Positions 8,695-16,663 of a DNA stretch of 64,000 bases are shown here, one piece after another. The notes under the pieces are model-generated. The model saw only the letters and a program-made list of their open reading frames with translations. It had not been told where the DNA came from and searched no databases. The translations under genes and the position numbers were made by a program. Every line of letters begins with the position of its first letter. Positions within the stretch are counted from its first letter, which is position 1. Origin of the DNA: Cohnella silvisoli (GTDB taxonomy: Bacteria > Bacillota > Bacilli > Paenibacillales > Paenibacillaceae); assembly GCF_021190915.1 (NCBI RefSeq), contig NZ_JAIOAP010000014.1, forward strand, positions 1 to 64,000, read 5' to 3'.

Positions 8695-9639
8695 ATGCAC
8701 AAAGCTCAGCGACTCGTTCAACTTATAATGCTGGTCAATGAACGAAAGAAGTTTACGATACAGGAGATGGCCGACGAATGCGGCGTTTCACGTCGGACGA
8801 TGATTCGCGATTTAATGGAGCTGAATGAACTGGGTGTGCCGCTCTATTCCCAAGCAGGCCCCGGCGGCGGTTATCGCGTTCTACGAGAGAAGGTGCTGCC
8901 GCCCATCAGCTTTACTGAACATGAGGCAATTGCAATGTTTTTCGCCTGTCAATCGTTACACAATTACAAGTCTCTTCCTTTCAAAAATGAAGTGGATGCC
9001 GCGTTGCACAAGTTTTTTCATTTCCTGTCGAGTGAGCTAAAGCAAAAGATCGAACACATGCAACAACGGCTTGTATTCTGGATACCTCCACATGAGATGG
9101 AAGTTCTTTTCTTGAAGGAGCTGCTCGAGGCTGCATTGGAGCAACGCGTCGTCACTATCATATACGAAGCTTCTTCGCGCCGAGAAAGGATGATTCAACC
9201 ACTCGGGTTATATACGATGAACGGTTTATGGTACTGCCAAGCTTACTGCTTCACGGCAGGGGATTATCGAGTGTTTCGCGTGGATCGAGTGAAGGATTTT
9301 TCACACGAGGCCGACCAAAGTATGAAATTGAATACGACTGAGGAGCACATTCAGACTTGGATCATGCGAATGGATGAGAGTGATGCGTTGGAGCTTGAGG
9401 TGGATTTGACTCCGGAGGGTGTGAGACGATGCCGATCAGACTTATGGTTAACCCAGGGGATTGAGCTGCGTGAGGACGGCTCAGGCACGATTCGTACAAA
9501 GATGAGCGCATCGTATATACCATGGACGGTACATTTTTTCCTCGGCTTCGGCTTGGAGGCGAACGTGAAGCGTCCCCAAGTGGTGCGCGAACAAATACAA
9601 AGCAAGCTCAGGGAGCTAACCAGACAATACGAACATTAG
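8695..9639 (+). CDS. YafY-type HTH/WYL transcriptional regulator
   Basis: This is a full-length 314-residue regulator. Residues 1-60 hold a winged helix (FTIQEMADECGVSRRTMIRD) with the family GGYRV wing. A WYL ligand-binding domain spans about 140-225 (VVTIIYEASSRRERMIQPLG...LWYCQAYCFTAGDYRVFRVDRV), and a C-terminal WCX extension follows. The ATG at 8695 has GGAGGGAACGGTCC upstream. A palindrome over its own promoter suggests autoregulation, and the divergent ABM-like gene at 8091-8414 is a likely target. A terminator follows directly. Confidence 0.85.
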   Translation: MHKAQRLVQLIMLVNERKKFTIQEMADECGVSRRTMIRDLMELNELGVPLYSQAGPGGGYRVLREKVLPPISFTEHEAIAMFFACQSLHNYKSLPFKNEVDAALHKFFHFLSSELKQKIEHMQQRLVFWIPPHEMEVLFLKELLEAALEQRVVTIIYEASSRRERMIQPLGLYTMNGLWYCQAYCFTAGDYRVFRVDRVKDFSHEADQSMKLNTTEEHIQTWIMRMDESDALELEVDLTPEGVRRCRSDLWLTQGIELREDGSGTIRTKMSASYIPWTVHFFLGFGLEANVKRPQVVREQIQSKLRELTRQYEH

Positions 9640-9641
9640 AG

Positions 9642-9685
9642 GGGGTACCGCCAACAAAACGCGATTTGTTGACGGTACCCCTTTG
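9642..9685 (+). terminator. strong hairpin after the WYL gene
   Basis: The arms GGGGTACCG-CAACAAA and TTTGTTG-CGGTACCCC form a long near-perfect stem immediately after the stop at 9639. The trailing U-run is short. Confidence 0.7.
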
Positions 9686-9689
9686 TTGT

Positions 9690-10282
9690 CCCAACATATA
9701 AAAATTAACGATTATGACGCTCCCGCTTGGGCTACATCCACCTTTAAGATTATACATCATAATTCTCATATTCTTATGTTATACAAGGCTTTATTCTTGA
9801 TTATAATTATTTACTTAAGTAATCATAAGTAATGCTATAACTAAAAAAATCACTGATTACACAGTTAAAAGTAATCAGTCACCTTATTTATCAAGGTATT
9901 CTCTCCCTTTTCTTTATTTTCTATCTTTAGTCATTATAACGTTTTTCTGGCTTCAATCAATTTCACGGACAAACAAATCCTAAACTTAACATTTCGTCCC
10001 CAATTAACAATTCAATCACTCAAAACCCTTGTAAATCAAGGAACAAACAGCTTCAACATGCACCGTATGCGGGAACATAGCTTATTTGTTCCCCGTCTGC
10101 CGCGGTAGGCTAAAGCCTTGATTTATAAGGGTTTTCAAAGTTGAAGTAAGGTTCTGTTTGTTTACCATCTTGATCTAAATTTCTGCCTAGCTCCGATTTT
10201 TTTGTGATACGTGTGAGGTTCGCTGCTGTACCGATTTGAAGAAATGTTAGAAAGTCACACACAATACATTTGTATCAATTCG
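9690..10282. other. gene-free stretch between WYL gene and repair island
   Basis: No coding frame is supported. A hairpin CTGATTAC/GTAATCAG near 9853-9878 is followed on the minus strand by a long U-run and could end the leftward island transcript. The att-like inverted repeat at 10021-10136 also lies here. Confidence 0.5.
10021..10136. repeat. inverted repeat with palindromic centre, right att-like copy
   Basis: The 20-mer AAAACCCTTGTAAATCAAGG near 10022 and its reverse complement near 10112-10133 differ by one base and flank about 75 bp. The centre contains CCGTATGCGGGAACA and TTGTTCCCCG, related to the palindrome at 3924-3951. Confidence 0.5.
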
Positions 10283-10831
10283 TTAATTTTCATTCATTCC
10301 GAAATCAATACTCATTAGCTTCTTCTTATATAGATTCTCGACTTCAATTACCTCTTCAGCTGTTATATTTTTGGGGATAATTTGCAATATACTGAACTGA
10401 AAGTACTCATATCGATCTGGGAAATTACATACTAATTCTTTCATTCCTTTGTTGCCACCATGCTTGGTGTCAACAAAACTTTTCCATCTATTAAGTAGTC
10501 CACCCGTATCAAAAGCTGAACCAACGTATAGTTTGCCATCTTTTCTATCGGCAATCAGGTAAATTGCGTATACAGACGACAATGCGGTATGCCAGTTTTC
10601 ATACTCTGGACCATATATTTCGATTACCCTACCTTTAGGCAACCCTCCGATTCCAAGAGCTAAATCCAGACCTATAGAACCAGTAGAAATTGTTTCAATC
10701 AATCTATTGACTGAGTGTTTACCTAAACGCATAATAGATCCCTTTCCATATGTGCGTTCAATCTCCACTAAGGCTTTTTCCAACATTTTTTTCTTTTCAA
10801 GCATTGATGTTGTTGCCTCTACATTATCCAT
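10283..10831 (-). CDS. RecA N-terminal segment fused to a GIY-YIG nuclease domain
   Basis: The 182-residue product is a chimera. Residues 1-76 match the RecA N-terminus ([18 protein letters not shown], then [20 protein letters not shown], then IEIYGPE). The match stops exactly before the Walker A loop (SSGKT), so it cannot hydrolyse ATP. Residues about 82-182 form a GIY-YIG nuclease domain: [19 protein letters not shown] carries the two signature strands, NRW the conserved arginine, [14 protein letters not shown] the metal-binding glutamate, and GMNEN the terminal asparagine. AGGAGG lies upstream of the ATG. It is the last gene of a train with GreA, sigma, CarD-like and UvrA paralogues, so a role in repair is likely. 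The RecA part may act as an interaction module (inference). Confidence 0.8.
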   Translation of the reverse strand: MDNVEATTSMLEKKKMLEKALVEIERTYGKGSIMRLGKHSVNRLIETISTGSIGLDLALGIGGLPKGRVIEIYGPEYENWHTALSSVYAIYLIADRKDGKLYVGSAFDTGGLLNRWKSFVDTKHGGNKGMKELVCNFPDRYEYFQFSILQIIPKNITAEEVIEVENLYKKKLMSIDFGMNEN

Positions 10832-11024
10832 AGTCCATAACCTCCTCAGTTATCATCAGACCTTATGAGAAATTTTTCCAGCAAAAAGGTTAATACTACC
10901 CACATAATTAGCGTCAACCCACGGTTTCTTTCTTTTGATAGAGTCGTACAATATACATTAGTAAATGAATCGTATTTCAAACCTTTCTTTCTTATGCAAC
11001 CCAATTTAACCAATCTCAATAATT

Positions 11025-11474
11025 TTATAGGATATGATACATTGTATTAATATGAACTAATAACCCTTTCTTCTTGCCAAGGAGCCCTTTTCCAACAGGA
11101 CTTTCATAGGAAATCTTATTCTGAAAAGGATCGGCTTCTGCAGCACCTACGATTGTATATTCCACAATATCTCCATGTTCCAAATCCTCAATCACAACCG
11201 TAGATCCAATACTCACTGTATTCAAATCCTTTTCTTCGGTATTGATAATACGTGCATTTCTAAGAACTTTCTCTAGAGTAACGATTCGTCCTTCAATAAA
11301 AGCTTGTTCATTTTTCGCAGCTTCGTATTCTGAATTCTCCCTTATATCTCCTTGACCAATCGCGAACTTTATTTTTTCTCTAACTTCACGGCGCTTAACT
11401 AATATAAGCTTATCAAGCTCTTCTTCAAGCTTCTTAAAACCTTCTAGAGTTAAAAGAGGTTCCTTCTCAGCCAA
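11025..11474 (-). CDS. GreA-family transcript cleavage factor paralogue
   Basis: This 149-residue protein has the GreA layout. The N-terminal coiled coil ([20 protein letters not shown]...) carries the tip residues [16 protein letters not shown], including the acidic D and E that coordinate the catalytic Mg ion in RNA polymerase. The C-terminal FKBP-like domain follows, ending [20 protein letters not shown]. The last strand is atypical and about 8 residues short of normal GreA. AAAGGAGGAAATC precedes a TTG start at 11474, which restores the usual AEKEPLLT beginning. It lies 16 bp after the sigma-factor gene, so they are co-transcribed. It is probably an accessory copy, the housekeeping greA being elsewhere. 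Confidence 0.8.
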   Translation of the reverse strand: MAEKEPLLTLEGFKKLEEELDKLILVKRREVREKIKFAIGQGDIRENSEYEAAKNEQAFIEGRIVTLEKVLRNARIINTEEKDLNTVSIGSTVVIEDLEHGDIVEYTIVGAAEADPFQNKISYESPVGKGLLGKKKGLLVHINTMYHIL

Positions 11475-11490
11475 TTTTTGATTTCCTCCT

Positions 11491-12402
11491 TTATATTTCA
11501 AGAAAATCCTTCAAGGATTGTTGTTGTATGGGCTCTCTAAGCTTTGACAGCATTTTTGACTCTATTTGTTGTATCCTTTGACGAGAAATGCCAAATTGAT
11601 CTCCTACCTCTTTCAACGAACGCATCCGATCATCACAAAGTCCGAAACGTAATTGCATGATGTTCTTCTCACGATCATTCAGCATATCTAAGATGGCTTC
11701 TATATGCTTTTTCAACATCTTATATATAATTTTATCCTCTGGTTTACCGGTAGTTGTGTCTTCAATAAGATCCCGTAATACTTTGTCCTTTTCTACGCCA
11801 ATCAGACTATCCAAAGAAACTACCTTTTCTTGGATAACTCTTTCAATTTTAAGTATTTTTTCGACTGGTAATTTCATTGAATCAGCAATTTCTTTTGAAG
11901 TTGGTTCACGTCCAAGTTCCTGCATCAATTCATAAAAATGCCTGTTCCACTTTTTTACTCTTTCAAACATATGCACAGGAAGACGAATCAACTGTGTCTT
12001 ATCACTAATGGCATGAGTTATCGCTTGGCGAATCCACCATGTTGCATACGTACTGAACTTAAAGCCTTTACGGAAATCAAATTTTTCAACTGCTTTCATT
12101 AATCCGAGGTTCCCCTCCTGAATTAGATCAAGTAATGGTATATCATTTATTTGATACTTATGGGCTATGCTAATAACCAGACGCAAGTTAGCCTCTGTAA
12201 ATATCCGTCTTGCATCCTCATCGCCTTGCTCTATTTTTTTCGCTAGTTCGATCTCCTCTTTCGGTGAAAGGAGCTGTATTCGTTTGACGTTTTTCATGTA
12301 CATTTGTAAAGCATCATATACTCCGATATGTGATAATCGATCTTCAATATCTAGAGCATGCTTTTTTATATCTATAAAATGTATTCTTTGCTCCTTTTTC
12401 AT
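11491..12402 (-). CDS. SigA-like sigma-70 family factor without region 1.1
   Basis: This is a 303-residue sigma factor with regions 1.2, 2, 3 and 4. Region 1.2 is [20 protein letters not shown]. Region 2 contains [13 protein letters not shown], the 2.3 melting segment [17 protein letters not shown] and a divergent 2.4 tail ([14 protein letters not shown]). Region 3 contains [15 protein letters not shown]. Region 4.2 is [20 protein letters not shown]. Region 1.1 is absent. The 4.2 helix differs from SigA ([20 protein letters not shown]), suggesting altered -35 recognition. AGGAGGAG before the ATG at 12402 sets the start. It should direct RNA polymerase to a special promoter set, perhaps including this island. 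Confidence 0.85.
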   Translation of the reverse strand: MKKEQRIHFIDIKKHALDIEDRLSHIGVYDALQMYMKNVKRIQLLSPKEEIELAKKIEQGDEDARRIFTEANLRLVISIAHKYQINDIPLLDLIQEGNLGLMKAVEKFDFRKGFKFSTYATWWIRQAITHAISDKTQLIRLPVHMFERVKKWNRHFYELMQELGREPTSKEIADSMKLPVEKILKIERVIQEKVVSLDSLIGVEKDKVLRDLIEDTTTGKPEDKIIYKMLKKHIEAILDMLNDREKNIMQLRFGLCDDRMRSLKEVGDQFGISRQRIQQIESKMLSKLREPIQQQSLKDFLEI

Positions 12403-12619
12403 CAATACTCCTCCTACTTTTTTTGCTTTCCCACGAAATGAGACTCGCATATATTTCCCCGTTTATTCTATTTTGAGGAATCATTAATTCTTTAGCTTGT
12501 TATAACTTTATACAACTAGTCCCATCAATAAAGTTGGTTTAAATCCATAACGGATCACTGTTATACATCATTTGTACTAGAAATATTATCTGCACTCTCA
12601 CTAATAATTATTGATGAGA

Positions 12620-13126
12620 CTAGAATGCTAATGCTAAGGACTTCATGAATTCAGTTTCTACAAATTGCTTTAATTCTTCTCTTGAACGCCTAAGAACTAC
12701 TGCTAATTCGCTAAAAAGTAATTCTTCAGCTCTTTGAATATATCTGCAATCTATTGCATTCTTTTTTTTCCTTGACTGATTATTTAGATATAAAGATTTA
12801 ATCATTTGAAGAAGTTTATCGCAATCATATGATTTTATAGTAGCCTCGTATGCTTCAATGATTGAATTTTGAGTTTGTCCACCAAAAGATTTTGTTTTAA
12901 TTTTCTCAATATTAGTTAATAATTCAGAAGCTTTTTCATATGATATTAATTCCCGTAAAAACGTCTGAGTATCTACTGGTGTATATATAAGCAATGAATC
13001 AAAAACTGCTGAAAGAGTATAATACAACTTTTTTTCAATTCCTCTACCAAAGCCCATATAATCAATACTTTTAATTTCACAGACACCAACCGCGCCATAT
13101 ATAACAAAATCGCATTTTTGAAACAT
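12620..13126 (-). CDS. CarD/CdnL-type RNA polymerase-binding protein
   Basis: The 168-residue product starts with a CarD_CdnL_TRCF-like Tudor fold: MFQKCDFVIYGAVGVCEIKS, then a strand-rich region (KKLYYTLSAVFDSLLIYTPV) where family members contact the RNA polymerase beta subunit. The C-terminal half is helical (about residues 65-165), as in CdnL and the clostridial CarD proteins. Family members stabilise open complexes or, in Mfd, couple repair to stalled polymerase. AGAGGAGAAAT precedes the ATG. It lies between the sigma-factor gene and the small Tudor-like gene in the same leftward train. Confidence 0.75.
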   Translation of the reverse strand: MFQKCDFVIYGAVGVCEIKSIDYMGFGRGIEKKLYYTLSAVFDSLLIYTPVDTQTFLRELISYEKASELLTNIEKIKTKSFGGQTQNSIIEAYEATIKSYDCDKLLQMIKSLYLNNQSRKKKNAIDCRYIQRAEELLFSELAVVLRRSREELKQFVETEFMKSLALAF

Positions 13127-13292
13127 GGGAATATTTCTCCTCTTTTCTTTAGTAGTCTATACTTACTGCTTTTCAATATTGTATTTATTTCCTTATGAAG
13201 AAAAACGCCACACTCATATGTGAGACGCCCCTTACTTTAATAAATATACTCGGTAATTTGTAAATCAAAGTCTATTGTCACCATGGATCCAA

Positions 13293-13465
13293 TCAAACAA
13301 CAGCATGCAAGCCATCTCCAATACGCACGTCTTTCAAAACAAGTTTTTTTGAGTCAATACAGCCAAGGATAGAACCTCTTAGATCGGCTTCTTGTAATCT
13401 TGCTCTGCCTAGTAATACACAGTCAAATCTACTTTTTCCAAATCGGCATTTCTTTTGCAGTTCAC
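13293..13465 (-). pseudogene. remnant of a pentapeptide-repeat protein
   Basis: A minus-strand frame without a start codon reads CRFGKSRFDCVLLGRARLQE, ADLRGSILGCIDSKKLVLKD and then VRIGDGLHAVV before a stop. It has F or L at every fifth position, which is the pentapeptide-repeat helix pattern. A second frame nearby (NADLEKVDLTVYY) also looks repeat-like, so a frameshift may separate two pieces. It is probably the C-terminal remnant of a right-handed beta-helix protein. Only about 55 codons remain. Confidence 0.45.
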
Positions 13466-13797
13466 TTCTTAGAGGAAGGGCTACGTTTCTTCGTTGTTGC
13501 TTTTCCTTTACCCACTACTTTTGAAGCCTTCACTCGCTCTTCTTCTTCTCTGCGAAGTTGTTCAACTCTTTGTTTTTCGACTTTAATTTGTTCCTGCTTC
13601 TTTGTACATTCCGCTAGTACAAATATCTGGGCATCGCTATCGCTCATGCACAAATACTTCTCAAAAGCATCTGGATAGACGAATGATTTCTGTCCAATGA
13701 GTTCCATGAAATGAATATCCATCCGATCCCTATCGATATTCACGATTTTCCCTATTCCAAATGTAGTATGAAGTACTTTTTTATTAATCAATTTCAA
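13462..13797 (-). CDS. small Tudor-like protein with charged tail
   Basis: The 111-residue protein begins MKLINKKVLHTTFGIGKIVN followed by a short beta-rich module ending SFVYPDAFEKYLCMSD. The pattern VLHTTFGIGKIV...MDIHF resembles the SH3/Tudor modules of CarD and of the C-terminus of UvrD/PcrA, which bind RNA polymerase; this is an inference from pattern only. The rest is a charged helix and a lysine-rich tail (KGKATTKKRSPSSKK) that could bind nucleic acid. The TTG start, with GGGGGG upstream, overlaps the end of uvrA by 14 bases, a sign of translational coupling. Confidence 0.6.
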   Translation of the reverse strand: MKLINKKVLHTTFGIGKIVNIDRDRMDIHFMELIGQKSFVYPDAFEKYLCMSDSDAQIFVLAECTKKQEQIKVEKQRVEQLRREEEERVKASKVVGKGKATTKKRSPSSKK

Positions 13798-16339
13798 TTC
13801 GGTGTCCCCCCTTCAACTCTTCTCGGAGATAACGACCTGTGTAACTTCTATCAAAGAATGCCACATCTTCAGGTGTGCCTGTGCAAACAACATAACCGCC
13901 ATTTACGCCGCCATCTGGTCCCAAATCGATAATATAATCAGCATTTTTAATAACGTCCATATTATGCTCAATCACGATAACGGTATTTCCGTTATGAACC
14001 AGTTCATGCATAATATCAACCAATTGATGCACATCGGCTACATGTAAGCCTGTTGTTGGTTCATCCATAACGTAAAGCGTAGAACCCGTTGCAGGCTTCA
14101 ACAATTCCGCTGCAAGCTTGACACGTTGAGCTTCGCCGCCGGATAGCGTAGTAGACGCTTGTCCTAATTGAACGTATCCGAGCCCTACCTTACAAATTGC
14201 TAATATTCTTCTGTGAATTTTAGGTATATGCTCAAAAAACGATAATGCTTCGTCTGCTGTCATGGCAAGCACATCTGCGATATTCTTGCCCTTATAATGA
14301 ATGTCCAATGTTTCTCGGTTATACCGTTTTCCCTTGCAAACCTCGCAAAGAACATATACATCAGGAAGAAAGTGCATTTCAATCCTCATTAACCCATCAC
14401 CGGTGCAAGCCTCGCAGCGGCCACCCGGAACATTAAAAGAAAACCTTCTGGCAATATATCCACGTACTTTTGCTTCATTGGTTAAAGCAAAGAGTGAACG
14501 GATCAAATCGAATAGTCCGGTATAAGTAGCCGGATTGGATCGTGGAGTGCGTCCAATTGGGCTTTGATCAATGTAAATTACCTTATCAAGAAATTCATAT
14601 CCTTTAACTTCTTTATATTTACCTGGAAGCGTTTGAGCTCGATTTAGTTCAGCAGCCAGCTTTTTGTACAAGATTTCATTGACTAGACTTGATTTCCCTG
14701 AGCCAGACACGCCTGTGACACAGGTTAACGTACCTAGCGGAACTGAAATATCTATCTCTTTCAGATTGTTTTCTGACGCACCAATTATTGTTAAGTAATT
14801 ACTGTTACCTGATCGTCTCATCTTTGGTATTGCTATGCTTTTCTTTCCGGATAGATATTGGCCGGTTATCGAGTTCGGCTCATTCAAAAGCGATTCAATT
14901 GTTCCCTGAGCCACCACCTCTCCTCCATGTTTTCCTGCTTTTGGCCCAATGTCTACAACCCAGTCAGCTTGCCGGATTGTTGCTTCATCGTGCTCCACAA
15001 TAACAAGCGTATTTCCTTTGTCACGCAAATCCCTCAGAGCAGACAGTAATAAAGCATGATCGCGTTGATGAAGTCCAATCGATGGCTCGTCAAGAACATA
15101 AAGAACACCGGAAAGCCCCGAACCAATTTGAGTTGCTAATCGAATTCGCTGCCCTTCTCCTCCGGAAAGAGTACTTGATGTACGAGACAATGTTATATAG
15201 GAGAGCCCTACATTTTTCATAAACATCAGACGCTCTTTAATTTCATTAAGAATTGGATCGGCAATTATTGCTTTTGCACCTGGCAATTTTAAATTCACTA
15301 TAAATTCATAAGCTTCGTCAATGGATAACCGGCAAAAATCCGCAATGTTCATACCACCAACCGTTACCGCTAACGGTAACGGAGCCAAGCGGTCACCTCG
15401 GCAATCCGGACATGGTTGGTCTGATAACTGATCTTCGATTTCCTTATGCATTAGAGCGAATCGGTCGAGTGCTCCTGAATGGAGTTTTACTCCAAGCCCA
15501 TGACACGTCTGACAAGCTCCAAATTGGTTATTGAATGAAAACATGCTCGGTGACAATTCTACAATTGCTTGGCCACACCGAGTACAACTGTAGCTTTGTG
15601 AAAAGCAAGTTTCTCGTTGGCTTTCATATTCATAAATCGTTACAGTATCACTAGACAAAGAAAAGGCAGTTTCGAGCGAATCTACGAGACGCTGCATATC
15701 CTCCATTTTAACAGTAAGCCTATCTACAACAATGTCGATTGAATGGGGGCTATTTTTATCTAAATGTTTGTTTTCACTTAATATATAAAATGCTCCATTA
15801 ATACGTACTCGTTGATATCCGTTCAGTCGTACTTGCTCAAGCATCTTACTATGTTCGCCTTTTTGTTCACGAATGATTGGTGCCAATATTGCAAAACGGG
15901 CTCCTTGATGTAGCATGAAAATTTCGTCAACAATTTCATCAACTGACTTTCTGATAACTTCAACTTTACAATCCGGACAATGAGGGATACCTGCTCTGGC
16001 ATATAATAGTCGTAAATAATCATATATCTCTGTAATCGTGCCTACTGTTGAACGTGGATTATTCGAAGTAGTCTTCTGTTCAATCGCAATTGCAGGTGAC
16101 AGGCCTTCTATTGAATCCACATCAGGTGCAGTAACTTGACCTAAAAATTGCCTAGCATAAACAGATAATGATTCAACATAACGTTTCTGCCCTTCTGCAT
16201 AGAGCGTGTCAAATGCCAGACTTGATTTCCCTGAACCACTTACCCCCGTAAAAACAACCATCTGATCTCGTGGAATATCGATGTTAACATCTTTCAGATT
16301 GTTTTCTCTCGCGCCTCTAACACGAATGAAACTTTGCAT
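13784..16339 (-). CDS. UvrA-like excinuclease ATPase lacking the insertion domain
   Basis: The 851-residue UvrA protein has two ABC ATPase halves: Walker A loops GVSGSGKSS near residues 32 and 530, and signatures TLSGGEGQRIRL and TLSGGEAQRVKL. The UvrB-binding domain (about 115-240) is intact and the zinc pairs CPDC, CTRC, CQTC/CPDC and CEAC/CEVC are present. Canonical UvrA has about 940-950 residues. Here CQTCHGLGVKLHSGALDRFA runs almost directly into DQPCPDCRGDRL, so about 95 residues of the insertion domain, which touches DNA, are missing. The ATG at 16339 has GGAGG-type spacing (GAGGTGGATTGAA). It heads the leftward train and presumably senses damage for this module. Confidence 0.9.
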   Translation of the reverse strand: MQSFIRVRGARENNLKDVNIDIPRDQMVVFTGVSGSGKSSLAFDTLYAEGQKRYVESLSVYARQFLGQVTAPDVDSIEGLSPAIAIEQKTTSNNPRSTVGTITEIYDYLRLLYARAGIPHCPDCKVEVIRKSVDEIVDEIFMLHQGARFAILAPIIREQKGEHSKMLEQVRLNGYQRVRINGAFYILSENKHLDKNSPHSIDIVVDRLTVKMEDMQRLVDSLETAFSLSSDTVTIYEYESQRETCFSQSYSCTRCGQAIVELSPSMFSFNNQFGACQTCHGLGVKLHSGALDRFALMHKEIEDQLSDQPCPDCRGDRLAPLPLAVTVGGMNIADFCRLSIDEAYEFIVNLKLPGAKAIIADPILNEIKERLMFMKNVGLSYITLSRTSSTLSGGEGQRIRLATQIGSGLSGVLYVLDEPSIGLHQRDHALLLSALRDLRDKGNTLVIVEHDEATIRQADWVVDIGPKAGKHGGEVVAQGTIESLLNEPNSITGQYLSGKKSIAIPKMRRSGNSNYLTIIGASENNLKEIDISVPLGTLTCVTGVSGSGKSSLVNEILYKKLAAELNRAQTLPGKYKEVKGYEFLDKVIYIDQSPIGRTPRSNPATYTGLFDLIRSLFALTNEAKVRGYIARRFSFNVPGGRCEACTGDGLMRIEMHFLPDVYVLCEVCKGKRYNRETLDIHYKGKNIADVLAMTADEALSFFEHIPKIHRRILAICKVGLGYVQLGQASTTLSGGEAQRVKLAAELLKPATGSTLYVMDEPTTGLHVADVHQLVDIMHELVHNGNTVIVIEHNMDVIKNADYIIDLGPDGGVNGGYVVCTGTPEDVAFFDRSYTGRYLREELKGGHRIEID

Positions 16340-16472
16340 TTCAATCCACCTCACAACATACATTCATAAGCAGAGCAACAACGTAAGCTAAATATCTAAC
16401 GAAATTCAACCTAAAGCTTAATTAGCTCCTTAGATTAAAGGAGAAAATATATACAGAAAACATAAATAATCT

Positions 16473-16502
16473 TGGTGGTTACTGCCCGGGGAGTAACCAC
16501 CA
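16473..16502. promoter_or_regulatory. palindrome with 11-bp arms upstream of uvrA-like gene
   Basis: TGGTGGTTACT and AGTAACCACCA flank GCCCGGGG. No U-run follows on either strand. It lies between divergent promoters, so an operator is as likely as a terminator. Confidence 0.5.
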
Positions 16503-16606
16503 TATTTATAGTGGAGTAAAGAGTCGTCACTCATTCATCATTAAATTTTATTAGCCAATTGGACTTTTTTTCACGTCGACATAATTAAGATTAACATATA
16601 TAATTA

Positions 16607-16622
16607 TGACAGCATTATGTCA
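16607..16622. promoter_or_regulatory. operator-like palindrome TGACAGCATTATGTCA
   Basis: This 16-bp sequence lies 41 bp before the WYL regulator start. It is repeated exactly at 54361-54376 ahead of an MFS transporter gene. The TGACA/TGTCA arms suggest a dimeric regulator, plausibly the WYL protein itself. Confidence 0.55.
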
Positions 16623-16663
16623 TTATTCTTTTTTGAAAGTATTAAAACTTTTAGGTGAGATAT

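Larger units (their letters stand above)
16340..16663. other. divergent intergenic region between uvrA-like and WYL genes
   Basis: This AT-rich stretch contains two palindromes (16473-16502 and 16607-16622) and no gene. Promoters for both divergent genes must lie here. Confidence 0.6.

Noticed and set aside
10283-10831. Ordinary truncated recA
   Set aside because: The frame continues into a complete GIY-YIG domain with its own conserved residues, so it is a fusion and not a simple truncation.
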